DNA from: Rebecca billardiae RCC1528 | Lineage: Eukaryota; Haptophyta | Direction: 5' to 3' | Length of the DNA: 64,000 nucleotides | Assembly (NCBI GenBank): GCA_965240325.2 | Contig: OZ251223.1 | Span: 2,542,001-2,606,000 of the forward strand | Part shown: piece after piece, positions 19,904-30,400 of the stretch | Numbering within the stretch: the stretch's first letter is position 1 | How the letters are laid out: each line of letters opens with the position of its first letter | The notes under the pieces: generated by a model | Seen by the model: the letters and a program-made list of their open reading frames with translations, nothing else | The model's database searches: none | Told to the model about the DNA's origin: nothing | Made by a program: the position numbers and the translations under genes

Positions 19904-21016
19904 GCCGGCCAAGCTCGTTGCGCAGCCTGGCAGCCGTGCGCCGAACGACCACCCTTGGCCGAACCGGTTGATGAGCACCCGGAGCACTCGTCCGCAAGAA
20001 TCCGCCGGCCATCTAAAGTTCGTCGACAGTTCGTAGAATCGTAGTAATCTCGCCTGCCTGAGCTGTGTGCATCTCTTATTATTCTTAGTAAACTGTACTG
20101 TGCAAGCTAGATACGTCTCAGTGTCTGTACTACTACTACTCAGTCAGCTCCCGGCGAGGCGAGACGCCGAGCCCGAGGTCGAGGCGGAGCCCTTGCCGGG
20201 CCAGCTTGCCCTACGGTCGACGGAGATATAGCGCGCTATATATTGCGCATGCGCCCATTAGGCTGAATCATAGTAGGCGCCGGCGGCCGCCGCCGCGCCG
20301 CGCCCGCGTTGAAGTCAGCGCGCGTAGTGTGTATCAACGCACGCAAAATCAGTAGCAGCGACGCGACGAGTACCGCATCCAACTCTATCACTTTTATTGG
20401 CGTGACGCAGGGAAGCTCACCGCCGCCGACAACCTCCGGCGTGGGACGCTGGGGTGCACCTCTCCCTAGGAGTCCAGTCTGCCACGGATCATGCGCCCGA
20501 GCTCGGTCGTCCGCGTTGGACGACGTGCTCCGTGCGACCGCCAGCCGACCCGAGAGATGCAGGGCTCCGGGCGCGTCTCCACAGGGAGCCACCGCGGGTA
20601 GCAGCCAGCGGCGCAAGGGAGGTGGCGGCGCGCCTCCTGATGCTCCCCCGCCTCACGCCCGCACGCAGCGCGCAAGTCGGCTCCGCCCGCGCGCCCGCTC
20701 ACGGCGCAGGGCTCGGCCTCGGTTGCTGGAGTGCCGGCTGCTGACGGCTGCTGACGGTGGCAGCAGCACTCACAGAAGCGGAAGAAGAGGCCTCGGCGCG
20801 GGAAGCACGGCATTCCTTTGGCCTCGGCGTGAGGCGCAGGCCCGACGGATTCGGTCACCATCGAGCCGCCGCTCCTCGTCGCGGCGCGCCGTCAAGAAAC
20901 GCCAGGAGCGTAAGGCGGCGCGGCTCAGGCGCGTTCTCGGCCCGCACGGGACCTGCGCCAGGCCCCGCTACTGCTCCCCCCCCCCCCCGCCCCCCCACGC
21001 GGACCGAGACTCGCCC
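19904..21016. other. Region without a recognised gene
   Basis: Contains the 5' flank of the EsV-1-7 gene. An open plus-strand frame from 20309 crosses much of it, but the protein is low-complexity Arg/Ser/Ala with no domain. I see no RNA gene or repeat; a C homopolymer run lies near 20977-20995. Confidence 0.4.
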
Positions 21017-21238
21017 ATGGGCGACGCCTCGGACGACGAGGAGGTGCAACAGTCAAGGGCGAAGCGTTCCCTGCCAACCGCAGCAGCGCCGGCCGCCGCC
21101 AGCCAGCCTTCTGAGCAGAGTGGCACCGGCGCGCACGCGGCCACGCAGGGCACACTGGGCCGACGGCCGCGTCACCGCTGGACCAGCCGCCAGGGCATGT
21201 GGTGCTGCACTCTCGCCGAGTCGCCGCCCTACGTATGA
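21017..21238 (+). CDS. Possible small acidic-start protein or unassigned exon
   Basis: A 73-aa reading frame begins with ATG at 21017, 'MGDASDDEEVQQSRAKRSLP', an acidic-basic start unlike the surrounding random Arg-rich frames, and ends 'MWCCTLAESPPYV' at 21238. No family is recognised. It could be a first exon of the downstream GARP gene, an independent small gene, or chance. Confidence 0.2.
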   Translation: MGDASDDEEVQQSRAKRSLPTAAAPAAASQPSEQSGTGAHAATQGTLGRRPRHRWTSRQGMWCCTLAESPPYV

Positions 21239-21540
21239 TACCAGTAGTCTGACGAAGCTGACATTCGATCATCATTCTATGAAATGATTAATGATATTCA
21301 GATTCGTCGCAAGGGTGAGAATTGTATAGGTGTTTGTGATGTGTGTTTGGGACAGGCTAACGGAACCGATCGGTGGAATCGAATATACTGGGACAGCGAT
21401 CTCGGTGAATTCGGCCACCCTCCCTACCCAGCAGGTGTCCTAATTACCAGTACCAACGAATCCGGCCGAACCGAGGCTTCAGGCTTTGATTATTGGCGGA
21501 CCGAACCTCGCATGGGTAAACTTGAATCACTCTTGTTCCC
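21239..21540. other. Lower-GC island upstream of the GARP gene
   Basis: About 21240-21680 is visibly lower in GC than its flanks. It includes an 86-codon plus-strand frame (21284-21544, 'MINDIQIRRKGENCIGVCDV' at its start) whose TGA overlaps the ATG of the GARP frame as ATGA. The peptide has no recognised family and mixed, non-repetitive composition; it may be 5' UTR or an upstream ORF. Confidence 0.35.
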
Positions 21541-23145
21541 ATGACCATTGTTCCAAGGGCGGTAGGTAACGGTGAGAACCCTGCGAATCCCTCGGCGGGG
21601 AAAGCCGAAAAGGTAGTCAAGGTACCCCCTTCGGCAGGACGTTCAACGTGCCCACCTTCCAAGTCCGAAGGTTTCATGCCTCATCACCCACGTCGTCGCG
21701 CGGCCGCGGCGATGACCCCTGATGAGGTCGCGGACGAGCTATCGCCGAGCAAGAAGAGGCGGATGGTGTGGACGACCGAACTCCACGCGAAGTTCGAGAG
21801 CATCGTCCACGCGCTCGGCGGCATCGGCTCGGCCATGCCGGCGGACATCCTGGCCCGGATGGACGAGCCCGGGATGACGAGAGACCACGTGAAGAGCCAC
21901 CTCCAGAAGTACAGCAATCAGAAGAAGGCGGAGGCCCAGGTGCAGGTGCCGCCTCTCACCGTCGTCGCCAATGCCGTCGCCGTGCCCGCCGCCGCTCACG
22001 CCGTCGACGCCCACGGGCATGATCAGATGGGCGTCGGCAACATCCGCGGCGACACCTCTGGCGCGGTGCAGTACGTCTACGCCAGTGCACCGACTGGCCC
22101 CATGGGCGCCCCGCCCGCCATGCAATGGCCGCAGCCAAGCCCCGAGGCGCAGCCGCCGTACCCGGCGTACAGCCTGGCCGCCGCCCCGATGCGGATGGAC
22201 CTCGGCATGCAGCCGCACCCACAGCCGCACCAAAACGCGCAGCCGCAGCCGCAGCCGCAGCCGCAGCAGCCCCTGCAGCCGCAGCCGCAGCCGCAGCCGC
22301 ACCAGCACGCGCCGCCGCAGCCGCCGCAGCCGCACCCCCTGCAGCCGCAGCCGCAGCCGCCGCAGCCCCAGACGTACCCGCACCTGCACCCGCACCCGCA
22401 GCAGCACATGGGCCAGCTACCCCTGCCGCCACCACTGGCGTGGCACGGCCACGGCCCGCCGCAGCACGCGCACATGCAGGGTGCCTCTGGCCACCAGCCG
22501 TGGGCGTCCGTGCAGCAGCACCCGCCGGCGCCGCAGTACGGAAATCCGCTGCCGCAGCCGCCGCCGTTCCACGCGCAGCCGCCGCAGCAGCCGCAGCCGC
22601 AGCACTGCGCATCGCCTCCCCACACGGTGGCCGCCATGCCGTCACATGCCGCCGGTTCGAATGCGTCCGCCCAGCACTCGGCACATTGGCATGGCGAGTC
22701 CACGCGCGTTCTGCCCGGCCACTTGCCGCAGCCTGGCAGCTGGATGACGCCAGCCGTCGGCGCGACGGGCGCTTGGGCCACCCCCACGGCCGCAGCTGGT
22801 GGTGGCGGCAGTTGCAGTGGCACGCCCAGGAGCGTGGCCAGCACCTTCCCGCGGCCGCAGCCGGTGGTCCTCGCGTCCACGGGTCACGCGCACGCAAGCG
22901 TCGACGCCAACGCCGGCGGTGAATCCGTCAGTGACTTTGCGCTTGAGCAGGAGCGCCTGCAGAACGAGATGTCGCGCGTGATTGACCGGATCACCGAGGT
23001 CTTGCGCGTGCGCAAGGCCGCTGGCACGCTCAAGGTCACCGAGGACGAGCGCATGGCGGCGCGCAACCTTCGCTTCGGGCTTGCCGCTCTCATGGCCAAG
23101 TACGACCAACTCGTGTCGATCTGTGAGCAGAGCGCCGCAGCCTGA
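21541..23145 (+). CDS. GARP/MYB-like (SHLQKY) transcription factor with Gln/Pro-rich middle
   Basis: Single exon, 534 aa from ATG 21541. Residues about 75-130 form a GARP-type MYB-like DNA-binding domain: 'KKRRMVWTTELHAKFESIV', 'GSAMPADILARMDEPGMTRD' and 'HVKSHLQKYSNQKK', matching plant type-B ARR/G2-like factors (W-T-x-E-L-H start, SHLQKY end). There is no receiver domain, so this is not a type-B response regulator. The central ~200 residues are Gln/Pro/His-rich ('PQPQPQPQQPLQPQPQPQP'), a likely activation region, coded by (CAGCCG)n-like sequence. The C-terminal ~70 residues ('LQNEMSRVIDRITEVL') predict a coiled coil, possibly for dimerisation. Starts at 21676 or 21712 would still keep the DNA-binding domain; the first 45 residues come from the lower-GC island and are less certain. 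Confidence 0.88.
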   Translation: MTIVPRAVGNGENPANPSAGKAEKVVKVPPSAGRSTCPPSKSEGFMPHHPRRRAAAAMTPDEVADELSPSKKRRMVWTTELHAKFESIVHALGGIGSAMPADILARMDEPGMTRDHVKSHLQKYSNQKKAEAQVQVPPLTVVANAVAVPAAAHAVDAHGHDQMGVGNIRGDTSGAVQYVYASAPTGPMGAPPAMQWPQPSPEAQPPYPAYSLAAAPMRMDLGMQPHPQPHQNAQPQPQPQPQQPLQPQPQPQPHQHAPPQPPQPHPLQPQPQPPQPQTYPHLHPHPQQHMGQLPLPPPLAWHGHGPPQHAHMQGASGHQPWASVQQHPPAPQYGNPLPQPPPFHAQPPQQPQPQHCASPPHTVAAMPSHAAGSNASAQHSAHWHGESTRVLPGHLPQPGSWMTPAVGATGAWATPTAAAGGGGSCSGTPRSVASTFPRPQPVVLASTGHAHASVDANAGGESVSDFALEQERLQNEMSRVIDRITEVLRVRKAAGTLKVTEDERMAARNLRFGLAALMAKYDQLVSICEQSAAA

Positions 23146-24674
23146 AGGAGCAGACAGCCGGCCGGAGGCGGGCCGCTGCGGCAGCCGGGAGTGAGCGGGA
23201 GTCCGACAGCGGTCCAAGGCTTCCACTCTGACTGACAGTGACAAGTTACCGTCACTGATGATGGCGTTCGGCCCGATCTGCTGCCAGCCTGACAAGTTAA
23301 TCTGTGCTGCTGCAATCAACACGGTCTCATAACGGATCTGCTTTTGCTCTAACACGCATCAATTAATATTATAATAATAATTAACTGAGTATTTAGAGAT
23401 CTTTGTAGTCAGCGGTAAACGCGGATAGTCGCCTCGCGTGACGCGCGATAGCAGAGTTGCAGTGATCAGTAAGTAGCAGCAGTGGTGATTTACATACAGG
23501 TGATTTTCAAGAGCTGATGATGCTGGAGACCACACTGATTGATTGGCTTTGAATCGGATCTCGATATCAAGAAGCCAGGCTTCTTGATCTTCTTGATTCT
23601 GTTCACCGATGAATTGTCCTATTGCGGACTACTCATGCTTAATATGGGCATATATATGAGAATCTTGGGTTACAACCGTGCGCAATAATTGTATTTCCGC
23701 CCCTTTATTCAAGTTGTCCAGGACACAGTCACACTCGTTTTCAGAGAGCTGTACTAATAACGAGCTGTTAATCCTCGCAGATAGCCAGGTGTCGTGAATG
23801 CCACCCGCATTCGCCATTGGGCCAAGAAGGCCAAGGCCATTTGACGATTTGTTTCATGTTTGCTGCTATTCAGCGAGTAGGAATTGTCCTATTAGTCAGA
23901 TCCATGCTGCTGCAGTTATAAAGAGATTAATACGAGCAGGGGAATATCGGATAGTACGAACGCAATCATGATTCATGAGCAGCGATATCGTCTCAAATGC
24001 GTTGTTCACACCTAAATCCGCCACCTACAAAAAATCCCCAAAATCCTGCGCGCCTGCTCGTCTTTCAGTTTGATCTTGCGGAGCACGTGCGCCGCCCCCC
24101 CCGCCCCCGCCCCCCCCCCCCCGGCCCCGGCTTTCGCTCAGACGCTCACGCTCAGACCTGTAGTATAAGCAGCCTAGTTCGGGGGGGCCGTGCGCCAGTT
24201 GCCACTGCTCAGGGCGCTGCATCGGCAGCAGCAGTTTAGTCCCTAGCTAATGAGCAATAAGTATAACGGCCTTAATTCAATAATATAATTCATTAATTGA
24301 GCGGCGCGAGACGCCGCGAGAGACGCAGCGCAGTCAGTTGTCGCGGACCCGTCGGAGTTGCGTATTGAGCCATCAACCGATTCAACCGTTCAGCGGCGAG
24401 GATGCCGAGTCTCCGTTCGGAATGACTCAATGAGGATCGACGTTACGACTCGCGCAATGCCACGACTACGAGTCGCTTGACGGCTGCTCGGACTCCGAGG
24501 CGTGCTCGTCTGCCGTGCGGTACTCTGTCTCGGCGACAACGGCGAGACAGCGGCGATGGCCGGGGCAGCGCGATCGTCGGCGATCCGTCGCGAGACGCTG
24601 GCGCACGCGACCGACCCACGCCACTCGCAAGCCCAACGCCAGTCGCCACTCACAAGCCCTGCGACCGCCAGCTC
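23146..24674. other. Long low-GC intergenic region
   Basis: No protein gene found. About 23340-24050 is markedly AT-richer than average and holds one copy of a dispersed repeat (listed separately). Two poly-C runs occur near 24090-24122. From about 24300 the sequence returns to the GC-rich 3' flank of the RRM gene. Confidence 0.55.
23657..24196 (+). repeat. Dispersed repeat, copy 1
   Basis: Diverged relative of 38852-39330 in the same orientation. Shared blocks include 'TGTCCAGGACACA', 'TTAATCCTCGCAGATAG', 'GAATGCCACCCGCATT', 'GGGCCAAGAAGGCCAAGGCC', 'CGAGCAGGGGAATAT', 'CGGATAGTACGAACGCAATC' and 'TTGCGGAGCACGTGCGCCGC' followed by poly-C. It includes small indels (for example CAGACG inserted in CTCACGCTCAGACC). 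No coding capacity is seen; probably an old non-autonomous mobile element. Confidence 0.75.
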
Positions 24675-25273
24675 TCAGCCCTCGCGGTCCTCGCGCACAA
24701 AGATCTGCCTGCCGTCGATCTCGACATCCTGCAGGGTGTTGATGGCAGCCGCCGCGCCCGCCGCGTCGGCGTACTGCACGATCGCGCAGCCCTTCGAGCG
24801 CCCGGTCCCCTCGCCGAGCACGTCGACGTGCGTCACCTCGCCCGCGTCGCGCATCACGTCTTTGAGCGCCTTCCACGTGGTCTGGTAGGAGAGGTTCCCC
24901 ACAAACACGCGGCAGCCGGGGTCTCCCTCGCGGTCCTCGCGCACCCAGATGGGCCTGCCGTCGATCTCGACGTCCTGCAGGTTGTCGATGGCACGCAGCG
25001 CCGAGCCCGCGTCAGCGAACTCGACGAGCGCGCAGCCCTTCGAGCGGCCGCTCGCGTCGGTGAGCACGTCCACGCGCGTCACCTCGCCCGCGCCGCGCAT
25101 CACGTCCTGGGCGCGCGCGGTGTGGACGGTTGGGTGGCGGTGCGGGGGCGGGGGGCGGCGGCCGCTCAGGGCGCTGGGGCGCACGCCGCGTGCCAAGGCG
25201 CCGCCGCGCACGCGCACACCTTCAGGGTCTGCCACGATACGCTCCACGAGAGGTTGCCGACAAACACACGCTT

Positions 25274-25334
<61 letters not shown>

Positions 25335-25807
25335 CCACGCTGAGGATGTGCGCCGGCGCCGGCGGGGGCCTCGCGGTCCTCTCGCAGGAAGATGGGACGC
25401 CCGTCGATCTCGAAGTCATTGAAGCGCTCCACCGCGCGCGCAGCAGCACCCGGCGTCGAAAACTCGACTATCGCACAACCCTTTGAGCGGCCGCCTGCCT
25501 CCTGAAGCACCTCCGCAGCAACGATCTTGCCCGCCTGGCTCAGCACCTCGGTGAGCGCGGCCGCGTCCACGCTCCAGGAGAGGTTGCCGACGAACAGCCT
25601 CGTGCCGATCTTGCCACCCGCCACGCCGCCAGCGGCACCGCGCGCAGGGACAGCCCGCGCACCGCCCTTTGCGCGCGGCCCGCCGCTGTAGGGCGAGCCG
25701 CGGCCGCCACGGCCGCCACCGCCACCGCCACCGCCGCGCGAGGCCTTGCCACCACCGCGCGGGCGGTCTTTGATCAGATCGTCGAGCGACTTGTCGAGCT
25801 TGTCCAT
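24675..25807 (-). CDS. ALYREF-like mRNA-export/RNA-binding protein with three RRMs
   Basis: Two exons, 25807-25220 and 25106-24675, give 339 aa; the 113-nt intron is GT-AG and splits RRM2. ATG at 25807 yields 'MDKLDKSLDDLIKDRP', a near-perfect UAP56-binding motif as at the N-terminus of ALYREF/Yra1 ('MSLDDIIK'). An Arg/Gly-rich linker follows, then RRM1 ('TRLFVGNLSWSVDAAAL', 'SKGCAIVEFSTPGAAARAV'), a poly-Gly spacer of about 22 residues coded by (CCG)n at 25274-25340, RRM2 ('KRVFVGNLSWSVSWQTLK' joined to 'DVMRGAGEVTRVDVL') and RRM3 ('CRVFVGNLSYQTTWKALKDV'). Each RRM ends in 'DGRPIF/W..REDREG'. It likely couples mRNA to the DEAD-box export factor in the nucleus. Three RRMs instead of one is unusual for ALYREF. 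Confidence 0.88.
25274..25340. repeat. (CCG)n trinucleotide run coding poly-Gly
   Basis: Nearly perfect GCC/CCG triplets on the plus strand, translating as poly-Gly between RRM1 and RRM2 of the minus-strand gene. Length variation between individuals is likely. Confidence 0.9.
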
Positions 25808-27485
25808 GGCGCTGCAGTCGCGACCAGGCCGAAATACGCGGTGGGCCGTGGGTCAACCGCCGCGACGACGAGCCGCGCGGGTTGCCGCCGCAGTCCGGGT
25901 GAGCTGTAGCCGTGCCGACTGCCGGAGTTGCGAGTGGCGTTGCGCGAGCTGTTGCGAGTCTTGCGACGAGCATCCGGATTCCGGACGCTCGTCGCGGTGG
26001 AATAAAAAGACAGCAGTGTGGCATCACCCCCCTAATAGTAGTGTAAGTGTGAGACTGCTCACGACTGACGAGCAGCACTTCTCACTTCTGCGACCAAGGG
26101 GCATGGTGGCGCGCCATACGCGCGCCGTCCAACCAGCATATGAAGGGTGTGCGCCCCCAGCTCCCCCGTCTCCCGCGCCGCCGCAATGAGCCGACGGCTG
26201 CGGAGTACTCAGTACGGCCGCCATACGGCACTACCCGTCCCGTGTCACTGTCACTGTCACTGTCAGTAGACGACCGTCTTACTCGGCTCTATCGTCATGC
26301 TGCTGAGTGCTGAGACATGCCGTACTCGGTAAGGTACGAACGGCGCAGCACACCGTTCTATGCGGCTGTGCACTCCTGCAGCCGAGGCACCAGCCGGACC
26401 CGCACCGCGATGATCGACGAGAGTCAGCAGGAAGTCTTCTACTAGTTACAGTATCTGTAAGTAGTACGGTTCTACCCGTCTTGTCACACTCCTCCCGTGA
26501 CGGTCACGGCTGGGCGGCTGTGAGTCGGGCTCGTAGGTGCCCGTGCAATGCGAGTTTGAGCCCGTCTAAACCCTTAACCATCAGTGCATCGTACTGACGA
26601 CTGCGGCCGTCGGGAAAAAATCGAGAGACGACTGCTGGAACTAAGCGCTCGATCAGTCTGAGACTCACACTGCGAACGGTTTGAAGGGTACCTGAGCCAT
26701 GTGCGTCACTTATTCTCAGTCAACTGTAGTTCAAGCGATCACTAGAGAAAGCGTTTGCTACAAGTACAACTCATCAAGAGGATGGCGCGTGGGCGACAGC
26801 GCGAGGCGGGATGCACAAAGGCAGCGTAGGCGCGACCGGCCGCTGCGGGGCCTGGAAGGAGGGGGCATCGCGATTCCGACCCGCCCGTCCCGTCCCGATT
26901 CCGCGATAGATGCGCAAACGCTCTCAGCCGAGCCAAGGGGGACCTTGGGTAGCAGCTAAGGCTTAAGCAGGAGACGGTACTGTATCTTGAAGCCGACAAT
27001 GGGAGTCGTGCTTGCCGCCATCGTGTCGCTCGGCATCGTGACTCACTCACTCATGAATCATGATGCCCATATGGGGGTACTCGTTAATTAAAAGTTTAAC
27101 AATTGAGTACGGCCAGGTAGAAATAGTCGAGTCGAAATATACCGTACACCATCGTCGTCGATGATCGGCGTCGTCAAAAGATCCCCTGAAATTCATACAA
27201 ATAGGGGGGCACGAGAGTATCAAGTTTTGTGCTATCAATAATGGTTTCAGAGAATTTTCACACCTTCCTTGAGAGGCGACGACGACGCGACATTAGTACA
27301 TTACCGACGTCGTACTTTACCGCTGTAGCTACGGTAGGGCCCCCTGAGATACCTGTCCTCCTCATCTTGCCAGCGAACCGAAACGATGATTCTCTCCCAT
27401 AGATGAGCAAGGTTCGAGCACCTTCCCAGTTGAAGATTCGTCGTGACCGTCCGAGGACGCACCCAGTCGCGCTGTCCGCCCGGGC
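25808..27485. other. Intergenic region between the RRM gene and p300/CBP
   Basis: About 1.7 kb with no recognised gene. The part 27040-27350 is AT-richer. Short frames here have no domain or codon-bias signal. It should contain both 5' regions of the divergent RRM and acetyltransferase genes. Confidence 0.5.
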
Positions 27486-30400
27486 ATGAGCGTCGGGCTC
27501 TCCCTGCGCGGGCTGATCAACGAGCTCAAGGGACGAGTGGAGGAGGCAAAGCAAGCCGAATTTGCGGCTCTCTGCGCCGAGATCCTCGCCAACCGCGTGC
27601 CCAAGCCCGAGGCGCGCGCCGCCGCGGCGTGCGCCTCCGCGGCGCGGGCGGGCGCGTGCAAAAACAAAATTGTGACCGCCAGCGCCGCCACCCGCGATCC
27701 CCTCGTCGCCTCGCCGCTCCGCTCGATCGCGCGCAGGTCCAGTCCCGGCTGTGCGCGGTCGTCGGCCCCCGCGCCTTCAAGCTCGCCGCCAAAGAAGTCG
27801 TCGCGCGCCAGGCCGTCACGGACTCGTCGCAGCGCTCGCGCGCGCAGGCGCGCCAGCGCTCGCCGACCAGGAGCGGCGTCGCGGCCGCGCAGGCGCCAGC
27901 GCTCGACAGGCGAGACCTGTCCTCGTCGCCTGAGCTCCGCTCGCTCCTCGAGCACGCCTCGGCCTGCACCGCGGCGGCATGCGCGCGACCGCGCTGCGGC
28001 TGGGCCAAGCACAAGCTCGCAGCCCTCGAGCGGCACGCCGCGACGTGCACGGACCCGAACGACCCGCTGCTCGCGGTGTGGCGGCGGATGCAGGCGCACG
28101 AGTCGGCCCGCACGCTCGGACTCGCCAGCGCGGGGCTGCTCGCGACCAAGTCGGCGGCGCTCGCGCCCGGCGCAGCCGACTCAACAGCCGGCGCCGACCT
28201 GGCGGCGCGTCTGCGCGAGGGGCTGGCGCACGCCAGCGCGTGCGCCGCGTACGCGTGTGCGCGGCCTGGGTGCGCGCAGCTCAAGGCGAGCGTGCTGGCC
28301 GCGCAGCTGCACCCGGCGCAGTGCTCGACCCCGGGCTGCAAGCTGTGCGCGGTGCGCGCTGCGCTCGCGCAGCTGCCGGCATGCGGGCCGCGCCGCGCCA
28401 CCCCAGAGGCAGCCGGCATGGACCCGCCGCCCAAGCGCATGCGGCTCGGCGGCGGGGGCACGTCCGCCAGCGGGCTGGCGGACAGCGGCGCGCGCGCCCC
28501 AGCCGGCTCGCCCGCGCGCGCCAGCACGGCGCTGCCGAGGGGCGCGGGCCCAGCGCTCGCAATCGCGTGGTGCCAGCCGGGCGCGCGCGTGCGCGTGCGC
28601 AGCCTCCCCCGTTTCGGCAGGCCGACGCAGCTCGCGGCGACGATCGTCGCGCTCGATCCACGGCGGCGCGAGGTGCTCGTGCGGCACGACGTGACGATCG
28701 ACGACGGCCCCGGCGGCGGCACGGCGCCGTCGGTCGCCAACGCGCCCAACGCGGCGCGCACCCGGCGCGCAGGCCGGCCGCCCAAGGCCGCGGCGAGCGG
28801 CGGCGGCGGCGGCGCCGCCGCCGGCCCGCTCGGCGCGGAGCACGGCTCGCGCGTGCTGTACGAGGACGAGTGGGTCCCGCTCGTGCCATCCCGCGTGACG
28901 CTGCTCGACCAGCCCGACACCGAGATCGCTAGCAGCGGGCCGGCCAACGGCGGCGCGGCAGAGCCCGCGCCCGGCGGCGCGCGCGGCTCGCAGCGACCGG
29001 GCAGCATGCCGCCTCCGCCGCTCCCCGCGACGGCGAGCACGGGCGCGCAGCAGGCGCTGTGCGGCGCACGCGGCGGCGCGCTCCGGCCCGCGTCGAGCAC
29101 GCCCGCGCGCCACCGCGCCGGGCCCATCGTCTTCCCCGTCGGCTCGCTCGTCGAGGTCTGCTGCGAGGACGCGTGTGCAGCCAAGCCGGCCGATGACGCG
29201 AGCGCGCGCCGGCCGCGCGCGGCGGGCGGGCGCGTCGTGCGCGTGCTCGTGCCCGCGACGACATCGGCGCGTGCGGGCCGCGTCGGCGCAGGCGGGCGGG
29301 GGGTTGACGAGCGCTTGGAGCGCTCGGGCGCGCGCGCCGCCGCCGCCGACGCCCGCCCGCCGCCGCCACCACACGCCGCCGCGGGGCGCGCGGCGCCGGG
29401 CGCCGCGGCCGACGCGGCCGGCCCCGGCGGCGCGCCGTGCTGCCAGCAGGTGGTGCCGCGCGCGGCGGCCGAGGAGAGCGCCGAGCAGGAGGCGGCGGGT
29501 GCGTGGGCGGCAGACGGCGCGCTCGTCGACGCGAGCGAGGCCGAGGTGCATGGCTCGCCGCAGTCGTGCGTCTACGAGGTCGAGCTGAGCGCAGCGGACG
29601 CGTGCGCGCCGGCGGGCGGCGCGCCCGGCTCGCCCGCGCGGCGCGGGCGCACCGTGCGCGCGCCGTGGCTTAGCCTGCGCGCGCGCTGCCCGTGCTGCCT
29701 GCGGCACGGGCTCGCGGCGCAGCGCTCGGCGAGCAGCTGCCTCGTGTGCCGCGCGGTGCTGCGCCCCCCCGAGCACATCGCGTACTACGAGTGCCACCCC
29801 GAGATGGCCGACATGGTCTCCGCCGGCCGCGCGGGGCTGGAGCGGGGCAGCTTGAGCGCGTGGGACGGGCTGACCGCGGGCGTGCGGCTGTGCGTCGGCT
29901 GCAAGGAGCACCTGTGCGCGACGGCGGACAAGTACGCGGCGGCGGAGAGCGCGGCGGCGAGCGCGGCGGCCGCCGCCGCCGCCGCGCGGAGCACCGACAG
30001 CAACGGCACCGCCGGCACCGCCGGCCGCACCTCGCCCGAGCCAGCCGCGCCCGCGCCCGCGCCGAGTGGCGCGCAGCCGCCGGGCGGCCAGCCGCCGCGC
30101 GTCGCCAGGGTCCGGGAGAAGCAGATCCCGCTGGACGAGCTGTGGCTGTGCCGGACTGACGCGCACGCGCAGAGCTCGTTCGTGCAGTGCGACGCGTGCG
30201 CGCGGTGGTACCACTGGGTGTGCGCGCTCTACGTCCACGGCGGCGCCGAGTGCGGCCGGGCGGGCGCCACCCCGTCCACCCCGTCCCTGCTCACGGCCGG
30301 CAGCTCGCTCACCGCCGGGCCGCGCCGCTCGAGCGACACTGGCTGCGGCGCGCCGAGCGGCGGCGGCGGCGGCTGGGGCGCGCGCTCGGCGACGACCGGC

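Noticed and set aside
20309-21238. Plus-strand frame of 309 codons as a full gene
   Set aside because: Mostly Arg/Ser/Ala noise across GC-rich DNA; only the last 73 codons look remotely protein-like and are listed separately at low confidence.
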